Shown piece by piece: positions 47,290 to 60,450 of a stretch of 64,000 nt of DNA. The position numbers and the translations under genes were made by a program. Source of the stretch: Hippophae tibetana. Taxonomy: Eukaryota; Streptophyta; Magnoliopsida; Rosales; Elaeagnaceae. The stretch lies in assembly GCA_037013495.1 (NCBI GenBank), contig CM072810.1, positions 32,083,843 to 32,147,842 of the forward strand. The letters are read 5' to 3'. How positions within the stretch are numbered: position 1 is the first letter of the stretch; every line of letters begins with the position of its first letter. The notes beneath the pieces were generated by a model. That model searched no databases. It saw only the letters and a list, made by a program, of their open reading frames with translations, and was not told the origin of the DNA.

Positions 47290-48342
47290 AGTATAAGAAA
47301 TGATTAGAAAGATACAAGTATGCTATATAGAAAGGAAAGAAAGCATGCGACAACATATAACGAATACACTTTCTCATATTAGAGTAACATGTAATTTGAT
47401 CATGCATAACATCCAATACATAAACACAACAAATAATCACAACATCAATACATATAATCAGTAAATATAAAGCATTCAATAAACAATAAAATTCTTCTAA
47501 TCAAAGTATAAACTTCAATATATGGAAACATATACCGTTTAAACTCTAATTGTACTAGCCACATATTCGAGCATGCATAACAACAGATATAACAAGGTAA
47601 ACTCATATAGAAACCTTATCTACATGGTAATATCCTAGGGTTTCTTATGACAACCACTCGGCTATAAACGAATCCACTATGCAATAAAAAATTTACAACC
47701 CTAATAAAAATAAAACCCCTATTACCTCTATTAGTCAAGACCTCTATCCAAGTTATCCATTGCTACCCTCGCTTTCTGCCTTCATAATAAATGGTTCATA
47801 TTTGAACCCAACTCTCTTCCAAAGCCAACACCACCCACAGTGGTGTATCAATAACTGAATACTAGTAATATGTAAAGTGAATAAGAAAATATTGACGAGG
47901 CAAAATACTAGTCGAGACATGGATCTACATATAAAAACCCACTTGCTAACACCAACATGAGTACTAACTAATGACAAGCATGATTTAGCTCACAAAATCA
48001 CAAATATCTCATATGAAAAACACTCAAGGTACTAGTGATCTGAAAAAAAATAGAAAAAACGAGATGCCAATTTGACAAAGCTCCACTTCTGGATGTCAAA
48101 TAAGAAGAAATGGTTGGTATTTATAGAATTCTAATTTTCCATCTCGCCATGGGTGGTGAGCTTGGTGGAGAGGTGTGAATAAACATGTTTGCATACAAAG
48201 TGTACCTAACTATGTGAGTGTGTGTATTACTGATCTCCAGTAGCGAACCTTAGATAGATGAAAATTGATATGCTTAGTAAGATAAATAGTGTGCTTTGTA
48301 CATGGAAGCATATACATGAATACGAGTACAACGGGACTTACA
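47290..48342 (-). mobile_element. 3' LTR of the 9-kb element, proximal part
   Basis: Continues the LTR after the solo insertion and matches 52970-54011. It begins TGTAAGTCCCG on the minus strand at 48342, directly after a purine tract. Without the insertion the LTR is about 1.65 kb, like its partner. Confidence 0.75.
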
Positions 48343-48356
48343 TTCTTTCCCTTTGG
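48343..48356 (-). promoter_or_regulatory. polypurine tract of the 9-kb element
   Basis: CCAAAGGGAAAGAA on the minus strand, directly before the 3' LTR start. Confidence 0.7.
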
Positions 48357-51300
48357 CTTTCCATGTCAAAACACTACACGATGACATACATTTGTCATAA
48401 GATAATTATGAAGATGACCTAAAAGTGTTAGTTCCCATGAACTAAACATCTATGCACACCCAAATCTGAAAAACAAACCTAAACCAAATGCATCCAACTT
48501 GTGTTATCCATTCATCTTCATGCAATAACTCATCCACTTTGTCACTCTAAAACATGAGGATCTCAGCATCATTACACACAACACACCTAAACCAATCCAC
48601 CCTAGTAACTTGCACTCATAAAACAAGCACATATCCCATGATTGTATCATGCAAAAAACATAGTGTAGTCTATGTAAATACTATTACATTACCATTATAC
48701 AAGTAAACACGATAGGCTAAGCACAGTTAACGCATAGCACAAACAAATGCAATATACATGCAACACAAATATGAAAACTCTCCCTAAATATATGCAACAC
48801 TATTCCTAAGTGTATGCATATTAGATAAACATAATGTAGTGTACATTATACTCACTACTCCATTCAACAAGTAAACATAATGCACAAACAAACACAAGTT
48901 ATGCATATTTCTCCTCTTTTTGATATGGAAAGTCAAAGCATGTATATACAAAGTATGCAACATACTATACCCCTAGATGAAGGAGAGAAGCCAAACAGAA
49001 TTGCAATAATCCTAACACATATACCATATAGCAGAGAAGATTAAAGCAAACATAAATAGAAGCAACACATGTAGTCAAATTGGAAATACAAAGAATAACA
49101 CAGAGACAATAGCAAGGTAAAAGCATGTTACGAATAACAACCTAAATGCATAGATAAATCAAGAGTAAGGAAGATAGATAACATCACCCTAATACAATAC
49201 AAAACATTGGATCCTGCATCTATACATGTTGTAGGAGGGCATAAAGTTCTTCATAATGTGCAAAAAACTCATCAACAAGACGGGAAGTCAAACACCAATG
49301 GCACATAAATGTGTCCAAAAATTTGTAAGAAGACATTGATTAGAAGTCCAACTATCTTTCAAGTTGGCACACTCATTATGACTCAACAATCTTCCACAAA
49401 ATATCAATGCCACTTAAATATGTCAACGAATCTCTAAGAAAGAGTTGACTATGAGTCCAACTATGTACCAAGTTGACACACTCCTAGTGATTCAATTATC
49501 TTCTATCATTAATACTTGAGTGTATTCAATCCTATAACCTCACCAATACTATGCAACACATACAAAAAGACATCCTAGTCTACCAAAGAAAACATGTGTC
49601 ATTTAATCCAAAAAGAAATACAAGGCTATTAGCTACAAGTGATAAACATGCAATAAATCATTATAGTAGGGATGTAAGTAAACACATAGAAAGACACGTG
49701 AAACAATAGATTGTAAATAATGCATGTAACAAGTCATGCTAATAGTTCTATTTATGTATGGTTCATACAAAGTGATGTAAATAAGAAAGGAGCATTAACA
49801 AGGAAAGATATCACAATATAAACTCAAAAATTGAACAAAAAAAAGGATGCAAAGCACACAAGGACCCTCTGAAACCATGCAATGGCACACCTAGCTTCCT
49901 TTAAAAGTATGCATGTGAGGCAATAAACATGTTATGCATCATACTCTTAAAACTCTACCAAAATAGAAGTATCTACCCAAAGTAGAAAAACAAGTAATAC
50001 AGAAAGAAGGAAGTAAACTAAGCATGTTCAAAGAACTAGACGGTCTTTAGAGATTAAACAATATATTCAACTTAAATATCCATATAGCCATCAATCCTAG
50101 ATGCATTCATATAAGGGTATGACAAAATATTTGATTACATATTCAATGTCTGTAGTGCTAAACCTATTTACTCTATAATTCTTCAAGAAATGCTTATGTG
50201 AACCAAGAAAATAGAAATATAGACTTAGAGGTACCAAACTTTGTCTCTCTCTAGTTATGTAAGTGCTTTCTAAAGAGATCAATAGGCTTTTTAATGCTTG
50301 TAGTGATAGATTTAGGTAAGGGTAGAAAATATATGATATTCTTAGGCTTAAACACATCTTTGGAAAACCAAAAATTTATGGGTACAAGTCTACATAAAAA
50401 AATCCTCAAATAAGGGTTCTTTTCTCTTCACTTCACAAACATAATTCACAAACAAGGATGTCATGAGAATAGTACATAAAATTTAGTCATTTATTGCATC
50501 CTTTCTTTTTTCATATTTATCATCAATTCAATTTCTCTTTCTTTTCTTTCCCTCTTCCTCCTTTTTTTGTTTTATATTCTCAACACTTCAATTTCTTTTT
50601 CTTTTTCTTTTCCCATCCCCTTCTTCCTTTTTTATATATTATAACCCATAAGGATAAAGAAAACATTCCTACAGCATACACATTCAACAAAGAGTGTAGC
50701 TAATTGGATAATAAATAGGTGTAAAGAAGACAATAATTAACATAAAGACTCAAAGAGGGGTAAACACAAACATAAACGTTGGTGGCTTGAAAGTTTCAAA
50801 TGACCGTAATATGGCTTAAATCCTCTCTCTATATAAGTATCACCTATTTCATCTCAAGAGACACTAAAAGTGGATTCTAGAGCTTGTTAGATACATACAA
50901 ATCATCAAAGAAAAAGTCCATATAAATCCCTCTAAATAGCCTTAAAAATTCACAGAATTATGGCATGTGTAGGAGAAAATTTTCATTTTAAATAGAATAT
51001 AAAACTTTAGTCGTACATATGTTCAATGATTGCACCTTTCATGAAAATCATATTTTAATGCAATTCAAATGCAAGCCAATCATATATCACTAGTGGTCCC
51101 TCTAAAATTCATTTTACATCCAAGAGGATATCATGATAGAAGAATGTGCAAAACAATTATGGGAAGAGAGATAAAGAGAGAAGGAGAATGTCAAATGATC
51201 ATAGATAAATATATATTATTATTATTTGATTTTCAAAGTAGGAAAATGAAGATATACATAGTTTTAAAGAAACAAAAAAAAACAAAATAATAAATAAGTG

Positions 51301-52358
51301 AGACAACAAAGATGGTCTCAAAGTAAATCATAGGCCAAAAAGACAAGGAAGTGTATCAAGAGATACCATCAACATAAATCATACATAATTCCCTTTGGAG
51401 AGAGAAAATCAACAAAATGTACACAATTACCTCAAAAGACATCACTAACAACGCTCACATCATTTCTACTCAAGAGAAGGAAATAAACGAACTAACTAGT
51501 GAGCAACACATGTAGCACCACCAAGAGAAGAAATAAGGGATGCCACAATAACAACTAAGCATACAAGAAAGGTTCAAGTTCCAACACATAGACAAGAGAC
51601 ATGCTTAGATAAGGTCAACACTCCAAACATCAGGAATTCCAACTACACACATAAGTTTATACATAGCAATGCATGTAAGTCAAGATTCCTAAAGACAGGT
51701 CAATAATCTATATGACATCTAGATTCTTGATGCAAAACCAAACAAGCACAGTACAAAGAAACACTCATATAAACAAGCTTGTAACAACATCTCAATTTTC
51801 TCCAAAGAAACATCTAAAGCATAAGAGAAGGAGAGCATGAAAAAGATAATGGAAGTCAACAGATAAGCAACATATAACATTTTAGGTATAAGAAAAAAGA
51901 ACCTAGTAAAATAAGTGGGATACATTCTATATTATATGACATATGAATGACAAGACTACAAAAAAATCCTAAAACTTTGATATTCCATGATGAAAACATA
52001 TTACCTGATGCTCATACAAACAACCACATAAGAAGTAAGCACCAAATAAGATAAACAAATAAAAGAGCATGTTAAAGCAGCAAGTATGAGAGAATATTAG
52101 TAAAGGATCAAATAGTTAGGTATAAGAACAAGTAGAAAAATTAAGATACTTTGCAAGAAAAAAAAGTAGAGAGATATGCATGAATAAGAAAAGAGGGAAC
52201 ATGCAAATAACAAAGGTTAATAGAGAAAACAATCTCACAGAATACCATCTTTCCATACCAATTGTGACATAGTGCACAAATATAAAAAATGTGTGCATGT
52301 GTAGATAAAGCTCTAGAATTGAGCACCCAGGTGGTTAGGCCTAAACAGGGGTGACGTG
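48357..52358 (-). mobile_element. 4.0-kb internal region without coding capacity
   Basis: Between polypurine tract and primer-binding site no frame longer than about 86 codons is found on either strand, and none shows gag, protease, RT or integrase motifs. The plus strand is A/C-rich. A pyrimidine duplication of about 65 bp lies at 50505-50640. The structure resembles large retrotransposon derivatives (LARDs), which depend on other elements for their proteins. Confidence 0.65.
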
Positions 52359-52370
52359 CTCTGATACAAA
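52359..52370 (-). promoter_or_regulatory. primer-binding site of the 9-kb element (tRNA-iMet type)
   Basis: TTGTATCAGAGC on the minus strand, one mismatch from TGGTATCAGAGC, beside the 5' LTR end. Confidence 0.8.
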
Positions 52371-54011
52371 TTAAAGATTCCCATATATAGGAAAAATTAT
52401 ATACAGGTCAATTATCATTCCAACTCAAATAGGTAACCAAGACATAGATGATGGGTGGAAACACTAAGCCACGAAATCATTTTATGACCACATATCCATT
52501 CGAAAAAGTAGATCTCACAACATAAATTTAAGCAATTAACAAAGTAGAAGTACAAAACAACATGCTTAGTTCAGAACATAATAAAAACAATCGACAGTAA
52601 GAAATAACTAACTATGGTAAACACAATAATGATGGTGTGCCTCACAAGCTCCTATCCAGAATAGCAACAAACATATGCATCGCAAACATCTAATACCAAG
52701 TGAGTTATGAATATGTACTAAATATCAAAGGATTTCAAATCACTTCAACACTTCATATGTAGGAACATATTTGGTAATTGATGATTGTACTCTTATAGCA
52801 AGCAAGAAATCTAAACATAGAAAACCAATTAAAAGAGTCTGACACATGGAATACAACTTGGGTAAGGAGATACAGACTCCTTAGAGACCTACATAATTCT
52901 CACATACAGGTAAAAGACATAAGTAATATAAATTAATTAGGGAACATGCATATTAATTTACTATAGCATAAGAAATGATTAGAAAGTTATACACATACTA
53001 CATAGAAAGGAAAGAAAGCATGCAACAATATAGAATGAATATGCTTTCTCATCAAAGTCTATGTCTAGTATGTTGGTTCATACAAGATAGACTCTCATAT
53101 TAGAATAACATGCAATTTGATCATGCATAACATCCATTAGATAAACACATAATTAATAATCATACAGTAAACAATAAAAGCTTTATAATTAGAGTATAAA
53201 CTTTAGTATATAGAAACATGCACCATTTAAACTTTGATTGTACTAGTCTTATATTCAAGCATGTATAGCAACAAATATAATGAGGCAAACCTATGTGGTA
53301 ACATTTCTTGATTTCTTATGAAAATCTTTTGACAGCAAACAAATGCATTATGCAATAAAACAGTTACAACCCTGATAGAAATAAAACTCCTATTATCTCT
53401 ACCAATTGAGACCTCTGTCCAAACTGCCTATTACTGCCCTTGCTTACTGTCTCCATAATAACTTAGTACAACACATGAACTCCACTCTCATCTAAAGCCA
53501 ACACCACCCAAAATGGTGTGATTTTTAACTAAAGACCAATAATATGTAAAGTGAATAAGAAGAAGTTTCACAAGGGCAACTACTAGTTGACACACAACTC
53601 TACATATAAAAACCCACTCAATAAGACTACTTTGAGTACTTATCACTCACAAGCATGGTTTAGCTCACACAATCATGAATCTCTTATACCAAAAAACACT
53701 TAAGGTATTAATGATCCAAAATGGAAAAATGAGATTTCAATTTGATAGAGCTATACGATATTGTTTGCATGTCAAATAAGAAGAAATGATGTGTATTTAT
53801 AGAACTTGAATTTTCCACCTCCACAAGGGTGTGGCGAGGTTTGTGTAAACATGCTGCATATAAAGTGTACCTAACTATGTGAGTGTGTGCATTTTTTATC
53901 TATAGTAACCAATCTTATACAAAGGAAGATAGATACACCAAGCAAAATAAACAAAAATAGTGTTTTAAACATGGAAATCAAACGCATAGACACGAGTACA
54001 ACAGGACTAAC
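52371..54011 (-). mobile_element. 5' LTR of the 9-kb element, 1.64 kb
   Basis: Pairs with the interrupted 3' LTR over its full length, with identity I estimate by eye at 80-85 percent, so the insertion is old. Same family as the LTRs at 25468, 27727 and 35757. Confidence 0.8.
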
Positions 54012-55050
54012 GCATACTATAAATATGTAACTAGGGTTAACCATAAAACATTGAGATTTAGATACAAAATTTATGGAATTAAGCTAAAAGTAAGAACTAA
54101 GAAACAGATTCAAAGAGACAATTAAGGAAATTAAGGATTAGATTTAAAGACTATAGTCCTAGGTTATCTTCTTCTTCATTTATTGTTACCATGAATAATA
54201 TTCTGAATTTATTATTTTCCATGTGTAGCTAATTTTATATTTGATTGTGGGTGATTTCAAGGCCCTTGACATGAATTACAATATTTAATAATATCTTCCA
54301 TATTCTATTCAACTATTCTTCTTGGTTATGTATTAATTTCAATTTTTAATCTTTATATAAATCTTCTTGATTATTTAAGTGTAGAATTGAATAATTAGAT
54401 TAATTCTTCATTAATCAATTTAGTTGATTTTGTTCATAATTGCTTGATAAATTTAAATAACTAGTGATAAATTGCTTACAATGAGAATTAATACTCAAGA
54501 TAATTAAACCGAGCTTGTGTGTTTAACCTTGATCCAATATGTTTCTTAAAAATGAATGCTTTTGATAGATGAAATATAGAAAGAGTTTTGGATTTAGAGC
54601 TTGTTTAATTCAATGAATAGGTAAGAAGTGGTAGAGACTTTTGCACTTGTGAATGTCTCAAAGTTGTTATAATCATAATAGGAGATTAGGATATGATTTT
54701 TTTGATTTGCAAAATATGCTAGTGGTGAAGAATGATCCTGTAATTGTTTTTTTATTGGAATCTTTATTATAATACTTAGGTTTTGTTTTTATCTTGTTAA
54801 TCATATACATTTTTATATTTATATTTGTATTTTTATACATCTTTTTATGTTTTTATTTATTTTTATTGATTTAGGTATTTTGGGTTAAATTTTAAATTTT
54901 TCTTATAAAATTATTATGTCTTCTAAAGTTAATTTTAAGAAAATGATTAAGTCATTGCATTTCTATATTAATTTCAAAAACATTTCATGGAGTAATATGA
55001 TAATTAGTTATTTTTTTCATAATTAGTATATCATGATAAAATGTTGAAAT
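54012..55050 (+). mobile_element. Athila-3 LTR, TATA box and downstream part
   Basis: Starts with a TATA box (TATAAATA, 54018-54025), continues with a leader rich in TTCTTCTTC and an Athila-like R-U5 (for example CCATGAATAATATTCTGAA, 54190-54210). It continues the U3 at 44400-45014. The end is not fixed. Confidence 0.55.
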
Positions 55051-56229
55051 TGCGTTGAACTCAAAACCAATGTTTAGGAATCTTATAGTGGAGAGTACCC
55101 ACGTGAGAATATATTTTGAGTTATTATCTTCTCATTTTGAGTGATGATATTTTTTCTACTCTTTAAACACTCATTTTATCAATTCTAAATGCTAGTCATA
55201 TATTCATTTTTTTTGCTTAAATTTAATAAGTTAAGTATATATTAGAGTTTCCCAAATCAATAAAATAAAAAAATCATAAATTAGCTACTTACCTATCATA
55301 TAATATATGTACAATCTATACATGGGTCTTTTCTATAATAAAAAAAATATCTCTAAAGAAAAAAAGAGATAAAACAAAAAACAAAAAAAAAGAGAAAAAT
55401 GAATAGTATAAACTACATGGTATGATCCATTATCCTTAAAGTTATGATAATAAGCTAACTACGAAAGGAAAAACATATATAGGAAATAAATTCCCTAGAA
55501 GTCATTTGTATTTTCTTCATCTCTTAAAAGGAATTACTTGAGGTTTTTGTTTGATGAATTTGATTCATGTATGATAATAAAGGTGATTTCTTCATAAAAT
55601 ATTTTCATTTGATTCCTTTCATAAGATCAATATGATGTACCACTTTGAGCTTTTTATTCATTAAACATATGCAACCTTATTGGTTCATTTCTATACATAA
55701 ATTCTTTTGCATACACCTTTAGGTGCTTAAACCAATAGGGTTAGTGTTGTTGAGAGTGTGCCTTGTGAGGATAAACTCAAAATGAAATAGAATTCCTTAC
55801 ATCGAAATTGGGTAAATTTTATATTGATACATTTTTATTTGAATATTAAAGTGGTTTTCAAACTAATTATTATAAGAAATCACAATTGAAATGACTTATG
55901 CTATAGATTTTAATTGTAGACTTAAAATAAATTTTGAAGCATTAAAAATTTTGTTTCTTTATTCTTTTATATTTTTACTTCTAAATTTTATTTGTTTATA
56001 TGTTATTTGATTTTTTTATTTTTAATTTATTTTTTACATTTGATGTTTGTGGTTATCAATTCTGAAAACCCTCACAAGACTTAAACTCATTCAATTGGAT
56101 AACCTAAGGGTTTAAAGGCTCATTTCATATGCTAAATGCTATCATATCAATCTACAGAAATGATTTAGGATAGTTTAATTTCTAGTTTTTGTTTTTAGTT
56201 TTTTGCCATTCTTGCTAAGAGACTAGAAA
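55050..56229 (+). other. 3' internal non-coding end of an Athila-type element
   Basis: No ORF. It ends in AGACTAGAAAGAAGCTAG, the kind of sequence that precedes the polypurine tract in Athila-related elements. Confidence 0.4.
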
Positions 56230-56245
56230 GAAGCTAGTTGAGGGT
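56230..56245 (+). promoter_or_regulatory. polypurine-like tract before LTR-B
   Basis: GAAGCTAGTTGAGGGT directly precedes the TG of LTR-B. It marks LTR-B as a 3' LTR of the sequence on its left. Confidence 0.5.
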
Positions 56246-57945
56246 TGTTATAAGTGATCAAAAGAACTTATTGTATCGTGATTTTATAAATATTAAGTGA
56301 TTGTATATATTTGTATTTGCTTGTTTTCCTATCATTTTACCCAAATCTATATTTTCAGAATCACTAATATTTTTTTTTTTGTTATTTAGGTATTTCTTAT
56401 ATTTAAAATGATTCCACATGAAGAATTATACTTGAAGCACTCCAATACAACTTAGAGGATTAAAAATTAAATATATGTAAAGCATTACATGTGTTTTAAA
56501 ATTTAAAAAAGAAAAAACAAGAAAAAAGGGTTCCAAATTAATGCAAATTGGAGTGTGTTGCGTGTTGCAGCACGAGGTATGTTTTAAAATCAATTGTGTC
56601 TCAGATATGATGCGAGTCATGGCACAAGTAAAGTAGGTCATGCCCAAAACTGTATGCAGTCGGTGTATGTCGTAGCATGAAAAGGTTAAATGTCATGGCA
56701 CCAAGTTAAATTTTTCATATTTTTTTCCTTTCCTCGCCCTATAAATAAGACCCTATTTTTATTGTAAAATTCATCCTAGAATTCCATAAGCTCTCTTATA
56801 TCTAATTTCTTATTATTTCTTTCTTAGTTTTTCTTTTATTAATTTAAAGTTCTTCTCTTAATTGAGAGTTGAATAAATCTAGTTTATGTAATAGTTTTTA
56901 GTTTCAATTCAATAAAATAGTGCATCAATTATGTTCGGAGGTTTTCTATAATAAAAGAAATTCTAAAGAATTTTTTTGAGGTATATTTCAATGCATTAAT
57001 TTCAAATCTCTAAGTGTTGTTTTACATGTTATATGTAAAATTTATTTATCAGTTGTTAAACTATGCATATCTAGCTCTATATAATATGGATATTAATAAT
57101 GTTGTTAACTTGTGAAATATTAAAGTATATTAAATATTTTTATAAAATCAATTAAGTTTTATTTCTTCATTAAGATTAAAACAAAGTTTATAAAAGAATA
57201 ATATATTGACAAAGTATTTTTCATAACAAACAAGAGAGTTAGTATTATTGAAAAATGTATAGTTACAGTGAACTCTATTTCAAAGATTTTATAAGAATTA
57301 TTATTGAAGATATATTGACGACATATCCTTTATAATAGTTTTATAGTTTGAAAGTTAGTTTCAGATACTTAAATCATAAACCCAACTTTGACACCTTGAA
57401 TGAAAGTCTAATTTACATACCTGACCTTAGGCAGTAATTAGATGGTTTATTAATTCCTAAGAAATAAATCAAAAATTCAATAATTAATCAATTGGTTATC
57501 CTAGACTTGAGATGCTAATTGATTTATTATTAACAAAAGAATTTTGATCCATGCCTTAGGATATTTTCTTATTATAAAGGGAGAATCAATAGTCTTAATT
57601 CCTATCCTTAGCAACTTACTTAGTATTGCACAAGTATGATTAACTAACTAATATATCCCATAAATTCTGCAATGCATGATAAATTTTTAATTGTTTAAAT
57701 GTTTATTGAATGTCTTTATTTTTATGTCAATAGTTTAGATAATCAACCAAAACATTCCTGATAGAATGTTTAAGTTTTTAATTTCACTTTTAAGAACTCT
57801 TTGAATGATTTAAAGACCACATGATTCCACTTTAGGTGAAATTTGGAAATATACTTATCATTTTCTATAAGTGATTCATGCACTTATGAGCTATTTCCTA
57901 AATCATACAAAAGTTGAACATAACAACTTTGTGCATTAGTAACAT
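56246..57945 (+). mobile_element. Athila-type LTR-B
   Basis: Starts TGTTATAAGTG, has a TATA box TATAAATA at 56740-56747, and matches the solo LTR at 45623-47289 throughout. Sequence left of it ends in a polypurine-like tract and sequence right of it is gag, so it connects two internal regions. No clear primer-binding site follows. Confidence 0.75.
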
Positions 57946-59480
57946 GTTTGTATATTTATTTTATCTTTCTTTTTCAAAAAAGCTAGACTTTGAAATCCCA
58001 TGGCCTTTAATTGAACAAAATCTTGAACGAGACTCTGACTCTCCACTTAAACCAACAAATACAGAAGAAAATTGACAAATTAGAGAGACCACAATGAAGG
58101 AGTATGCAAGGCCAATCATTGGCACGAGTATTGAATCAATTCAACTGTATGAGACCAGCTTCTTTTAACGAACTACCTAATGATCAATTTTTGTCTTTCA
58201 TTTGAGACTTCTAATCCTCAGTCCAAATGTTCTCTCTCAATGTACTCACTAAGGGCCAACTTTGAATGCTAAACTATGCATATCTAGCTATATATAAAAT
58301 GTATATTAATAATGTTGTTATACTTGTGAAATATTAAAGTATATTAAATATTTTTATAAAATGAATTAAGTTTTATTACTTCATTAAGATTAAAACAATG
58401 TTTGTAAAAGAAAAATATATTGACAAAGAATTGTTCATAACAAACAAGAGAGTTAGTATTATTGACAAATGTATAGTTACAGTGAACTCTATTTCAAAGA
58501 TTTTATAAGAATTATTATTGAAGATATATTGACGACATATCCTTTATAATAGTTTTATAGTTTGAAAGTTAGTTTCAGATACTTAAATCATAAACCCAAC
58601 TTTGACACCTTGAATGAAAGTCTAATTTACATGCCTGACCTTAGGCAGTAATTAGATGGTTTATTAATTCCTAAGAAATAAATCAAAAATTCAATAATTA
58701 ATCAATTGGTTATCCTAGACTTGAGATGCTAATTGATTTATTATTAACAAAAGAATTTTGATCCATGCCTTAGGATATTTTCTTATTATAAAGGGAGAAT
58801 CAATAGTCTTAATTCATATCTTTAGCAACTTACTTAGTATTGCACAAGTATGATTAACTAACTAATATATCCCATAAATTCTACAATGCATGATAAATTT
58901 TAATTGCTTAAATGTTTATTGAATGTATCTTTATTTTTATGTCAATAGTTTAGATAATCAACCAAAACATTCGTGATAGGATGTTTAAGTTTTTAATTTC
59001 ACTTTAAGAACTTTTTGAATGATTTAAAGACCACATGATTCCACTTTAGGCCAACTTTGGAAATATACTTATCATTTTCTATAAGTGATTCATGCACTTA
59101 TGAGTTATTTCCTAAATCATACAAAATTTGAACGTAACAACTTTGTGCATTAGTAACATGTTTGTATATTTATTTTATCTTTCATTTTCAACAAAGCTAG
59201 ACTTTGAAATCCCACGGCCTTTAATTGAACAAAATCTTGAACTAGACTCAGACTCTCCATATAAACCAACAAATACAGAAGAAAATCCACAAATTAGGGA
59301 GACCGCCATGAAGGAGTATGCAAGACCAATCATTGGCATGAGTATTGAATCAATTCAACTGGGTGAGACCACCTTCTTTTAACGGACTACCTAATGATGA
59401 ATTTTTGTCTTTCATTTGAGACTTTTATTCCTTAGTCCAAATGTTCTCTCTCAATGTACTCACTAAGGGCCAACTTAGAA
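57047..59480 (+). repeat. 1.21-kb tandem duplication (LTR 3' half, leader, gag start)
   Basis: 57047-58260 and 58261-59475 are adjacent direct copies, offset 1213-1214 bp at all anchors checked (57061/58274, 57982/59196, 58247/59461). Identity is high (a few percent difference by eye), so the duplication is far younger than the LTR itself. Confidence 0.9.
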
Positions 59481-60450
59481 TGCGAAACACCCTCAATGAT
59501 AGGTCCAAGGCTTGGATAATTTCACTTTCCTTAGGTTCCCTGATGACCTGAGAAGATGTATACAATAAATTTATGAAAAAATTATATTCTCCTTAGAAGA
59601 CATTAGATCTAAAAGCAAAGATCGCTACTTTCTCTCAGATGCAGGGAAAACCTTTCCATAAAGCTTAGGATTGGTTCAAACTCTTCCTCACTCAATTCCC
59701 TATCATAGTTATCTTTTGTATCTATTGAACTAATCTTTCTATGATGAATTGACATAACAATGGTAATTCATTATTGACAATGATGTGGGAGGAACGATGG
59801 GGGAAAAGATAGCCTTATACACTTATAATCACTTTGAAATGTTTAGTATTAATTTTCAACAAAAATATTCTCGAGTGAGGAAAGCTGAAGTCCATGAAAT
59901 GGACTCTGGTACTAAAGTACAAATGAAACTTGCATAACTAACCAAGAAAGTTACGCTTCTACCCACACATTCCATACTCCATAAAGAAAACTATGGCTTG
60001 TGTAGTACTATAGGACATGATGTTGATACATATCCCTATCAAGGAGAAGCAAGTGTTGGACCTCAATAGGTCAATGTATTGAGGGGTTACCAACTAAGAC
60101 CCTAGTATATATCATCCCAATTTCTCCTGGAGGGAAAACAATTCTCCATTCCCTCAAAGCTCAAGCCACCATGGCCAGTAATTCCACCCATAATTGCCTA
60201 AGAATCCTCCCAAAAACCAACTCTAGAGGATAACTTGAATGTGTTCATTTAAGTTAATAGAGATAACTAATCAAGAACAAACCAAAGGTTGGACTCTCTG
60301 GAGGCTTTTATAGAAAAGGTTGAAGTACAAGTGGAATAGCTAACTGAGCACTTATAGAAGCAAGGTAAATAGTAGTTTCTAGATGAGGACGTAAACTAAA
60401 TTCAATGATGATGGGACATTGAATTTACTAAAATGATGAAATTCCATAAG
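59195..60450 (+). pseudogene. Athila-type gag (plus), broken
   Basis: The frame 59128-59382 holds the gag start (IETAMKEYARPI-like, preceded by EENPQIRE); an earlier partial copy lies in the duplication at 57980-58170. Further right, pieces equivalent to the gag core and to a C-x2-C-like knuckle (near 59995-60035) occur among many stops. It parallels the Athila-1 gag at 30900-32095. Confidence 0.65.

Noticed and set aside
50097..50357. 86-codon minus-strand frame in the 9-kb element
   Set aside because: Low complexity, no retroelement motif; consistent with chance.
56426..56647. 73-codon minus-strand frame
   Set aside because: Lies in the U3 part of LTR-B; no domain.
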